Below, one piece after another: positions 1-5,032 of a DNA stretch of 5,119 bases. Source of the stretch: Ktedonobacterales bacterium (GTDB taxonomy: Bacteria; Chloroflexota; Ktedonobacteria; Ktedonobacterales; JADMIN01). Positions within the stretch are counted from its first letter, which is position 1, and every line of letters begins with the position of its first letter. The notes under the pieces are model-generated. The model did not search any database. It saw only the letters and a list, made by a program, of their open reading frames with translations, and was not told the origin of the DNA. Where the stretch lies: the NCBI GenBank assembly GCA_015478575.1, contig JADMIN010000248.1:1-5119 (forward strand). Reading direction: 5' to 3'. Position numbers and translations under genes: made by a program.

Positions 1-1
1 C

Positions 2-481
2 ACCGATCCCGCGCCCGCCACGACCTTTGCGCACCTCGACTCGACCATCGTGCTAGAGCGCGCCCTGGCCTCGCGCGGCCTTTTCCCCGCTGTGGACCCC
101 TTGGCCTCAACCAGCCGCATCCTCGACCCCAACATCGTCGGCCAAGAGCACTACGATGTGGCGCAGGAGGTCAAGCGCGTCTTGCAGCGCTATAAGGATT
201 TGCAGGATATCATCGCGATCCTTGGTGTGGATGATCTCTCTGACGAGGATAAGCTGACGGTCGCGCGCGCGCGCAAGATCGAGCAGTTCTTCTCGCAACC
301 GTTCAATGTCGGTGAGGTTTTCACGGGGCGCCCTGGCCGTACGGTCTCGCTCGCCGAGACGGTGCGCGGCTTCAAGGAGATCCTTGAGGGCAAGCACGAT
401 ACGATCTCCGAGGTCCACTTCTATATGGCCGGTTCCATTGAGGAAGTGGTGGAGCGTGGCGGCGCGGAAGCCCAGAGCTAG
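2..481 (+). CDS. atpD: F-type ATP synthase subunit beta, C-terminal part (5' end outside window)
   Basis: This is the catalytic subunit of the F1 sector, which makes ATP from ADP and phosphate on the cytoplasmic face of the membrane. Only the last 159 residues are visible, and the reading frame is open from base 2 to the TAG at 479-481. The family is clear from the segment FPAVDPLASTSR (visible residues 28-39), from DDLSDED (77-83), which matches the conserved DELSEED torque-transmitting loop, and from the RARKIEQFFSQPF and FTGRPG segments that follow. The catalytic P-loop lies upstream of the window. The tail ends in an acidic helix with an IEEVVER segment. The downstream gene is atpC, the usual order at the end of an atp operon. 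I see no frameshift. Identity is very secure; the start cannot be seen. Confidence 0.97.
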   Translation, partial: TDPAPATTFAHLDSTIVLERALASRGLFPAVDPLASTSRILDPNIVGQEHYDVAQEVKRVLQRYKDLQDIIAILGVDDLSDEDKLTVARARKIEQFFSQPFNVGEVFTGRPGRTVSLAETVRGFKEILEGKHDTISEVHFYMAGSIEEVVERGGAEAQS

Positions 482-509
482 AGGCGGCGAGCGGCGCCAC
501 AAGCCGCCT
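482..509 (+). promoter_or_regulatory. Intercistronic hairpin between atpD and atpC
   Basis: A perfect 7-bp stem is formed by AGGCGGC (482-488) and GCCGCCT (503-509), with a 14-base loop that contains the palindrome GGCGCC. It begins right after the atpD stop codon and ends exactly where the atpC ribosome binding site (GGAGGAGGT, 510-518) begins. It could tune atpC translation or stabilise an mRNA end. The role is inferred, and GC-rich DNA makes chance stems common. Confidence 0.4.
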
Positions 510-523
510 GGAGGAGGTTCGGC

Positions 524-991
524 ATGTCGCAACGCCCCACGCTGCACGTCACGATCGTGACGGCGCAGCGGAAAATCTTCGAAGGCGAGGCGGAGATGGT
601 CAACGCGCCAGGCAGCGAGGGCCAGCTCGGCATCCTGCCACGGCACGCGCCCTTGCTCACAACGCTGCGGCTTGGTGAGCTGCGCATTCGCCAGCATGGC
701 GTGGATGAGGGGATCTTCGTTTCGGGGGGCTTTCTCGAAGTCAACCGCAACGTGGTCACCGTTCTGGCCGATGACGCCGAGCGCGGCTCGGAGATTGATG
801 AGGCGCACGCCGAGGAGGCGCGGCAACGGGCGCAGGCGCTGTTGCGGAACGCTGACCTTTCCGCTGAGGCCGAGGTTGAGGCGGCGGCCGCACTGGAGCG
901 CGCCGTTGGACGGCTGCGTGTGGCGGAGTTGCACCGCCGTCGGGGTGGCCCGCGCCGACAACTGCCGCCGCAGCAGGAGCCTGGCATGTAG
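524..991 (+). CDS. atpC: F-type ATP synthase subunit epsilon
   Basis: This is the epsilon subunit of the F1 central stalk, which links gamma to the c-ring and can inhibit ATP hydrolysis through its C-terminal helices. The protein has 155 residues. The N-terminal beta-sandwich spans about residues 5-88 and carries the family segments GILPRHAPLLT (36-46) and GGFLEV (68-73). An Ala/Glu/Arg-rich helical hairpin follows at about 90-138. The start at 524 is set by a strong Shine-Dalgarno sequence, GGAGGAGGT (510-518), 5 bases upstream. It lies 42 bases after atpD and is almost certainly co-transcribed with it. Two features are unusual. The position of the I/L-D-x-x-R-A motif tied to ATP binding reads IDEAHA (91-96), with His in place of Arg. 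There is also a basic, Pro/Gln-rich tail (about 139-155) beyond the usual end near 135-140 residues. Confidence 0.95.
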   Translation: MSQRPTLHVTIVTAQRKIFEGEAEMVNAPGSEGQLGILPRHAPLLTTLRLGELRIRQHGVDEGIFVSGGFLEVNRNVVTVLADDAERGSEIDEAHAEEARQRAQALLRNADLSAEAEVEAAAALERAVGRLRVAELHRRRGGPRRQLPPQQEPGM

Positions 992-1285
992 AGAGACATC
1001 TCTCCTTGTCCGTGCCCCGCGCATCCGCGAGGCGCGTCGTTCCCACTCTCCGACCGCGCCGACATTCGGGCGCGCATTTCAGCCACGAGGCGTGGTGAGA
1101 CATGCCTCATGAGCGGCGGCCCACGGCTCATCGCGATTGAGCAGGTGGGGCGGAGAGAGGAGGTGGGCCACGCCAGGATGGTGCCTTGCCGCCCCTCACC
1201 AGCGCCGCTGGCGATCTGGTCCGCCACCTGTTTCTCCGCCTGCCTTACTGCCCCTTCCACCTTCCGCGTGAGCAGGCGATTGCCC

Positions 1286-1381
1286 AGCCGCGGGCATACC
1301 TAGCCGCGGGCATACCTAGCCGCGGGCATACCTAGCCGCGGGCATCCTAGCCGCGGGCATCCTAGCCGCGGGTATGCCCGC
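1286..1381. repeat. Tandem array of six 15/16-bp units ending in an inverted copy
   Basis: Three identical 16-bp units, AGCCGCGGGCATACCT, begin at 1286, 1302 and 1318. Two identical 15-bp units lacking one A (AGCCGCGGGCATCCT) begin at 1334 and 1349. A sixth, diverged unit starts at 1364 and runs into GGTATGCCCGC (1371-1381), the exact reverse complement of GCGGGCATACC found in units 1-3. Each unit carries the palindrome CCGCGG. The last units can fold as GCGGGCAT (1353-1360) with ATGCCCGC (1374-1381), an 8-bp stem with a 13-base loop; longer 11-bp stems are possible with units 1-3. There are no spacers. The array ends about 20 bp before the likely murI -10 element, so it may be a cluster of protein-binding sites, an atp-operon 3' end structure, or a simple slippage product. 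Confidence 0.9.
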
Positions 1382-1397
1382 CCTGCCGATGGCAACA

Positions 1398-1406
1398 TGC
1401 TACACT
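1398..1406 (+). promoter_or_regulatory. Possible extended -10 promoter for murI
   Basis: TGC followed by TACACT (1401-1406) fits an extended -10 element (TGnTAnnnT). No good -35 hexamer lies at 16-18 bp; that position is occupied by the last bases of the tandem array. Transcription would start near 1413 and give a leader of about 55 bases to the murI start. The call rests on sequence match only. Confidence 0.35.
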
Positions 1407-1467
1407 TCAGTAGAGCGATATCTTCTCTCGCGCCGTGTGAGCGGCGCACGCTGCCGAGGATGGGAAT

Positions 1468-2337
1468 ATGGCGAGCGCACGTGAGGCGCCCATCGGCGTC
1501 TTTGATTCCGGCGTTGGCGGGCTGACGGTCCTGCGCGAGTTGCTGCGCGAGTTGCCCGACGAGCGCTATCTCTACTTCGGCGATACCGGTAATTGCCCCT
1601 ATGGCGTCCGCTCCGTGGACCAGATTCAGCGGCTCTCGCTCACCGCCGCGCACTTCCTCGTGGAGCGGCAGGCAAAACTCGTTGTGGTGGCCTGCAATAC
1701 CGCCTCGGTCAGCGCCCGCACACAGTTGCGCGCGGCATTTCCCGTGCCCTTCGTGGTCGTGGTGCCCGCCATCAAGCCAGCGGCGGCGATGACATACAGT
1801 GGGCACGTGGGTATCGCCGCGACGGAGGCTTCGGCGCGCGGCGACTATCTGCGCACCCTCGTGCGTGAGCACGCGCGGGGAGTGGACGTGCTGGCGGTGG
1901 GCTGCCCGCAACTGGTGCGCTTGGCCGAGGCGGGCGTGCTGACGGGGCCAGACGTCGAGGCGGCGATCCGTGAGTCCATTCAGCCGATGCTGGACGCGGG
2001 CATTGACGTGCTGGTGCTGGGCTGTACGCACTTTCCCGCGATGCGTGATGCCTTCGAGCGCGTCGTCGGTCCCGCTGTGCGGGTGATTGATTCCGGCGCG
2101 GCCATTGCCCGGCAGGCGCGACGTGTGCTCGATCGCGCTGGGCTGCTCGCGCCCTCCACCACTGGCCCGTTGGCCACGCCGCGCCCCCTGACGGCGGAGG
2201 ACACCCTGTGGTGCAGTGGTGACCTCCCCGCCTTCGAGCGCGCGGCCTCAGCCATCCTTGACGCTCCCGTGCGCGCGCACGTGGCCCTCGGCATGCTCGT
2301 GCCCTCGGATACCATGCCCCCTGGCGCCGCCATCTGA
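1468..2337 (+). CDS. murI: Glutamate racemase
   Basis: This cytoplasmic, cofactor-independent enzyme interconverts L- and D-glutamate and supplies D-glutamate for peptidoglycan precursors. The protein has 289 residues, slightly longer than the usual 255-285. Family landmarks appear in order: the N-terminal IGVFDSGVGGLTVL (9-22, with the Asp-Ser of the substrate site at 13-14), GDTGNCPYG (38-46), and ACNTAS with catalytic Cys76 (75-80). The second half then has GCTHFP with catalytic Cys186 and His188 (185-190). Both catalytic cysteines are present, so it should be active. The start at 1468 follows GAGGA (1456-1460) with a 7-base gap. The last 15 or so residues, ending LVPSDTMPPGAAI, are a non-conserved tail. 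It appears to be a single-gene unit: the next gene begins 227 bases later behind its own promoter. The related Asp racemase family is less likely given the GDT-PYG signature. Confidence 0.96.
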   Translation: MASAREAPIGVFDSGVGGLTVLRELLRELPDERYLYFGDTGNCPYGVRSVDQIQRLSLTAAHFLVERQAKLVVVACNTASVSARTQLRAAFPVPFVVVVPAIKPAAAMTYSGHVGIAATEASARGDYLRTLVREHARGVDVLAVGCPQLVRLAEAGVLTGPDVEAAIRESIQPMLDAGIDVLVLGCTHFPAMRDAFERVVGPAVRVIDSGAAIARQARRVLDRAGLLAPSTTGPLATPRPLTAEDTLWCSGDLPAFERAASAILDAPVRAHVALGMLVPSDTMPPGAAI

Positions 2338-2412
2338 ACACTCCACCTCGCCTGGTGGCGCCGCTCGCGCGCGGGCGCGTCTGCCCACGCTCGTATCGTT
2401 CGTGTCCGCATG

Positions 2413-2441
2413 TTGCCCACCGCTTGTGCATTGGCTATACT
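2413..2441 (+). promoter_or_regulatory. Sigma-70-type promoter for the surface protein gene
   Basis: TTGCCC (2413-2418) and TATACT (2436-2441) are separated by exactly 17 bp, a good match to a housekeeping promoter. Transcription should start near 2448, giving a leader of about 117 bases before the start at 2565. The leader contains the direct repeat GCGCGGGCC twice, a few bases apart, at about 2506-2526. Confidence 0.6.
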
Positions 2442-2550
2442 GAAGCACACCTGTACTCATCGTTGGTGGCTGTCCGCCCGTGCGTGAGAGACACGAAGAT
2501 AAGGCGCGCGGGCCATGCGCGGGCCGGGCATCGGGGCGCTCGACCTAGCT

Positions 2551-2558
2551 GGTGGAGG
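2551..2558 (+). promoter_or_regulatory. Ribosome binding site that sets the start at 2565
   Basis: GGTGGAGG lies with its GGAGG (2554-2558) 6 bases before the ATG at 2565. The reading frame is open much further upstream (to 2355), but that extension crosses the promoter and has no hydrophobic signal of its own. The site and the signal peptide that follows both favour 2565. Confidence 0.75.
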
Positions 2559-2564
2559 ACTTTT

Positions 2565-3797
2565 ATGCGGATGTGGAATCGGCGCGTGGTCAGCACGAAG
2601 ACGAGACGCGCGGGCGGATGGCTCGCCTCAGGGGGCGTGTTAGGGGTGATGACGCTGCTCGCGATGGGCCTCGTGGCGACGGGCCTGGTAGCTGGCGCGC
2701 CGCTGGCGCACGCCGCGGGAGGCGGCGCGCAGATTCACTGGGATTCCAAGATGATCTATGCTGGCCAGAACAATGGCTTCCCGGAAGGCCCAGTGGGCGA
2801 GCTTGCGAGAGTCAATGGAACGGGCTTCACTGACCCCGATGGCACGGTGCTCACGCTTCAGCTCGTCCAGGGTGATGTCAACAATCCCAACCCCCCTGGC
2901 AGCGCCACGGAGTTCTGCAAGCTCACGCCGACCAAGGTAGCGCTCCCCGGCTCGGTCACGGTGCATGGCGGCACGTTCGACGCTAGCTTCCAGTGGCCAA
3001 CCCAGGCCGCCAGCGGTGGGTGGAGCATCTGTGCCTATACGCCAGATGGCCTGCCCGATGGCAACACGGATGATGGGCCATTCACCGTGCTTTCGCCCAA
3101 CCCGCCGTCGCTGGATGTCTCCGCCTCGTCGGTAGCGGCTGGTGGCACGCTGACCGTCACGGGGCACAACTTCGTGCCGCCGCAGCCCAACATTCACGTG
3201 GTGCTCGCGCTCTGCCACAACTGTGGCACGACGCCGATTGGCACGCGAAACGTCACCTCCTCGGGCAGCGGTCCCAGCCAGGGTGATTTCACCGCCACCT
3301 TTACGATTCCAGCGGGCACGACACCAGGCGCGTTCGTCGCGGCGGCCTTCAACGATCCTGATACGCTGGATGTCGGCTTGCAGCAACCCGAGGGCACGAA
3401 GAATTTCACGGTGACGGCGGCGCCGACACCGACGCCGACACCCACCCCAACACCGACGCCTAAGCCCACGCCGACCGTCGCGCCGACTGCTACTCCCACG
3501 CCGGGGCAGGGAAACACAGGGCGCAATACCGGCTTGATCCTCGCCCTAGTGATCGTGCTGGGACTCGTCCTGATGGCGCTGGCGGGGCTGGTGATTGTGC
3601 TGGCGTCGCGCCGTGGGCCGCCGTCGCCAGGTGATGGGGGCGGCTATGTCGAGCCAGGGGGCTACGTGCCACCCGCGGACTACAATCCGAACCAGCCATC
3701 GGTCTACCCAGGCCAGGGTGGCGGCGTCAGCGAGATCGGCCCTGATGACCCCACGGATCCAGGGTTGGGCACGCCGCGTCGGCCCGCTGGTCGCTAA
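2565..3797 (+). CDS. Secreted, membrane-anchored surface protein with two Ig-like domains and a Pro-Thr stalk; function unknown
   Basis: I do not recognise a named family. The 410-residue protein reads as a type I membrane protein. Residues 1-50 form a signal peptide: a basic start (RR, KTRR), a hydrophobic core at about 23-43, and a likely cut after AHA at 48-50. Two beta-rich domains follow, at about 53-178 and 180-285. They resemble each other and end in FTVLS and FTVTA, as IPT/TIG or bacterial Ig-like domains often do. A Pro-Thr stalk (287-313) leads to one membrane helix (about 323-347), then Arg-Arg (349-350) and a cytoplasmic tail rich in Gly, Pro and Tyr (351-410). Four cysteines are present in the mature part: C118, C156, and C217/C220 in a CHNC motif, so disulfides are possible. 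It is probably a monocistronic unit. A role in adhesion, cell-surface structure or ligand sensing is only a guess. No enzyme motif is visible. Confidence 0.85.
   Translation: MRMWNRRVVSTKTRRAGGWLASGGVLGVMTLLAMGLVATGLVAGAPLAHAAGGGAQIHWDSKMIYAGQNNGFPEGPVGELARVNGTGFTDPDGTVLTLQLVQGDVNNPNPPGSATEFCKLTPTKVALPGSVTVHGGTFDASFQWPTQAASGGWSICAYTPDGLPDGNTDDGPFTVLSPNPPSLDVSASSVAAGGTLTVTGHNFVPPQPNIHVVLALCHNCGTTPIGTRNVTSSGSGPSQGDFTATFTIPAGTTPGAFVAAAFNDPDTLDVGLQQPEGTKNFTVTAAPTPTPTPTPTPTPKPTPTVAPTATPTPGQGNTGRNTGLILALVIVLGLVLMALAGLVIVLASRRGPPSPGDGGGYVEPGGYVPPADYNPNQPSVYPGQGGGVSEIGPDDPTDPGLGTPRRPAGR
3423..3503 (+). repeat. Pro-Thr coding repeat (stalk)
   Basis: This stretch codes for alternating Pro-Thr (residues 287-299), interrupted by Lys300 and then by Val-Ala and Ala-Thr variants up to residue 313. 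The DNA is a degenerate 6-bp repeat of the CCGACA/CCGACG/CCCACC type, not a perfect microsatellite, so codon choice varies while the protein pattern is kept. Such stalks hold extracellular domains away from the membrane. Confidence 0.85.
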
Positions 3798-3822
3798 GGG
3801 CTAGTGGATACAACCCAACCTA

Positions 3823-3863
3823 CACGCCGTGCTCTGGCTGGAGCCAGCCAAGAGTACGGCGTG
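3823..3863. terminator. Strong hairpin between convergent genes, likely bidirectional terminator
   Basis: Bases 3823-3840 pair with 3845-3863 around the loop GAGC (3841-3844). The stem has about 18 pairs with one G-U pair (3831 with 3855) and one bulged A (3850). It lies 25 bases after the stop of the rightward surface-protein gene and 12 bases after the truB stop on the other strand, which is where a shared terminator is expected. No clean T-run follows on either side. The leftward exit (TAGGTTGGGTTGT) is richer in T than the rightward one, so it may serve truB better. Confidence 0.6.
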
Positions 3864-3875
3864 GTGAGGGGTGGG

Positions 3876-4811
3876 TCACTCCTCCACTGGGGCCACCTCC
3901 AGCACTTTGTGTGGCTGCCAGGCACCCCCCGCCGCGTGCCAGCGCAGGATGCCCAGGAAGCGCCCATCGGCGGAGTACGCGCGCAGCAGCGGCTCGCCCC
4001 CGGCGCGCGCGCCCGCGAGCGGCGTGGCCTCGTCGGCGGTGGGGTCAGCCGCGAAGCTGAGGAGCTGGCCGGTGCGCATGCGCACCTCGCTCTCTGTCCC
4101 CAGGATGGCCGCGTGCCAGCCCAGCAGCGCCTCATCAGGCGCGTAGAGGTGATCGCGCCAGGCGCCGCTCTCCAGCGCGCGCGCCAGCGCCTCCAGCGTC
4201 AGGCTCTCTGCCAGCGTGAAGGAGCCGCTGCGCGTGCGGGTGAGCGCGGCCAAGTGCGCGCCTGGCCCCAGGCGTTCACCGAGGTCGTATGCCAGTGAGC
4301 GGATATAGGTCCCCTTGCCACACTCCACGTCCAGCACCAGATCGGGCGCTTGCCAGTCCACGATGCTGAGCGCGTCAATGCGCACGAGCCGTGGCTCCGG
4401 CGTGACCGCCTCGCCCGCCCGCGCCAGCGCATAGAGCGGGCGTCCGCCGCGCTTGATGGCGGAATAGATCGGTGGCACCTGCATCTGCTCACCCAGGAAG
4501 TCCGGCAGGGTCGCGGCGATGTGCTCATGGGTCAGGCAGACCGGCGCCTCGCGTAGCGTCGTCCCTTCGGCGTCATAGGTATCGGTCACCACGCCGAAGC
4601 GGATGGTGGCACGATAGGCCTTGCCGCGCTCGCTGAGGTATTCAGCGACGCGCGTGGCCTGCCCCAGGCAGACCGGCAGCACGCCCCCAGCGGCGGGATC
4701 GAGCGTGCCGGCGTGCCCGACGCGCTTCTGGTGGGCAAGGCGGCGCACATGGGCCACGACATCGTGCGAGGTCATGCCGGTGGCCTTATTGATGTTGAAG
4801 ATGCCGTCCAT
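3876..4811 (-). CDS. truB: tRNA pseudouridine-55 synthase
   Basis: This enzyme converts uridine 55 to pseudouridine in the T-psi-C arm of nearly all tRNAs. The protein has 311 residues, usual for the family. The start MDGIFNINKATGMTSHDVV is a classic TruB N-terminus. Motif II, VGHAGTLDPAAGGVLP (31-46), carries the catalytic Asp38. Other family segments are KAYRATIRFG (64-73), VPPIYSAIKRGGRPLY (112-127) and CGKGTYIRSLAYDLG (164-178). The C-terminal part (about 240-311), with DGRFLGI (282-288), matches the PUA-like RNA-binding domain. The ATG at 4811 is preferred over a GTG at 4832 because it has a well-placed ribosome binding site and the family starts here. The gene is convergent with the surface protein. 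It is not beside rbfA or infB, its common partners, and appears to have its own promoter. Confidence 0.96.
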   Translation of the reverse strand: MDGIFNINKATGMTSHDVVAHVRRLAHQKRVGHAGTLDPAAGGVLPVCLGQATRVAEYLSERGKAYRATIRFGVVTDTYDAEGTTLREAPVCLTHEHIAATLPDFLGEQMQVPPIYSAIKRGGRPLYALARAGEAVTPEPRLVRIDALSIVDWQAPDLVLDVECGKGTYIRSLAYDLGERLGPGAHLAALTRTRSGSFTLAESLTLEALARALESGAWRDHLYAPDEALLGWHAAILGTESEVRMRTGQLLSFAADPTADEATPLAGARAGGEPLLRAYSADGRFLGILRWHAAGGAWQPHKVLEVAPVEE

Positions 4812-4817
4812 GCGCTG

Positions 4818-4826
4818 CCCTCCCTC
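4818..4826 (-). promoter_or_regulatory. Ribosome binding site that sets the truB start
   Basis: On the minus strand GAGGGAGGG ends 6 bases before the ATG at 4811. A GTG at 4832 would make this site part of the coding sequence and add seven residues (MREGGQR) not seen in typical TruB proteins. Confidence 0.75.
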
Positions 4827-4876
4827 GCGCACTCAGCCCATCCCTGCCACCAGGATATGCCACGCGCTCTGCCAGC

Positions 4877-4907
4877 AGTATAGGCCGCTGGGCCATACCT
4901 CCGCCAA
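4877..4907 (-). promoter_or_regulatory. Possible promoter for truB
   Basis: On the minus strand TTGGCG (4907-4902) is followed after 19 bp by TATACT (4882-4877). The -10 is the same hexamer as in the surface-protein promoter; the spacing is longer than optimal. Transcription would start near 4870 and give a leader of about 60 bases. Confidence 0.4.
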
Positions 4908-4949
4908 AGAAGCGCCCCCTCCGACGCGGGCCGCTCCGCCTCACAGGCA

Positions 4950-4979
4950 TTGGAACGCGGGGCGCGCATCCGCTAGAAT
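4950..4979 (+). promoter_or_regulatory. Probable promoter for the rightward gene at 5033
   Basis: TTGGAA (4950-4955) and TAGAAT (4974-4979) are separated by 18 bp. Transcription would start near 4986, about 47 bases before the start codon. It points away from the truB promoter, so 4812-5032 is a divergent control region. Confidence 0.5.
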
Positions 4980-5001
4980 AGGGCTAATGCGTGGCCGCGG
5001 A

Positions 5002-5020
5002 TGGTCCGCGCGGCGGACCA
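5002..5020 (+). promoter_or_regulatory. Inverted repeat in the leader of the rightward gene
   Basis: TGGTCCGC (5002-5009) and GCGGACCA (5013-5020) form a perfect 8-bp inverted repeat around GCG. It lies in the predicted leader, about 16-34 bases after the transcription start, and touches the ribosome binding site GGGAG (5021-5025). It could be a repressor operator (its size suits a dimeric repressor) or an RNA hairpin controlling translation. Which one cannot be told from sequence. Confidence 0.5.
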
Positions 5021-5032
5021 GGGAGCGCAGGC

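Larger units (their letters stand above)
992..1467 (+). other. 476-base intergenic region between atpC and murI
   Basis: I find no supportable gene here. The first part holds weak hairpins that may end the atp transcript. One is GAGAG/CTCTC (991-1004), overlapping the atpC stop. Another is an 8-bp stem with one G-U pair (1087-1094 with 1101-1108), followed directly by ATGAGC/GCTCAT (1109-1131). None has a run of T after it, so a factor-independent terminator is not shown. The stretch 1132-1285 shows nothing I can identify. Then come the tandem array (1286-1381), a possible extended -10 promoter (1398-1406) and a 6-bp leader hairpin (GCGCCG 1430-1435 with CGGCGC 1442-1447) just before the murI ribosome binding site. 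Confidence 0.6.

Noticed and set aside
478..1260. Long minus-strand open frame opposite atpC and the start of the intergenic region, with a protein-like segment near 1190-1275
   Set aside because: Most of it is the antisense of atpC, and high GC keeps such frames open. It has no ribosome binding site that I can see and no recognisable domain; the short Lys/Glu/Gln-rich start alone is not enough to call a gene remnant.
1109..1303. Plus-strand open frame of 64 codons between atpC and murI
   Set aside because: No ribosome binding site, no recognisable sequence, and its start lies in a predicted hairpin. It looks like random open frame in GC-rich DNA.
1286..1381. CRISPR-like array
   Set aside because: The units touch each other with no spacers between them and are only 15-16 bp long, so it is a simple tandem repeat.
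1300..2031. Minus-strand open frame of 243 codons opposite murI
   Set aside because: It is the shadow of murI, with its end made of translated tandem-array DNA (Cys-Pro-Arg-Leu-Gly units). It has a composition of shifted-frame type and no domain.
2343..2358. Hairpin after murI (CCACC/GGTGG)
   Set aside because: The stem has only 5 bp and no T-run follows, so I cannot support a terminator call.
2355..2564. Upstream extension of the surface protein by 70 codons
   Set aside because: It would cover the TTGCCC-17-TATACT promoter, lacks a ribosome binding site, and would bury the signal peptide inside the protein.
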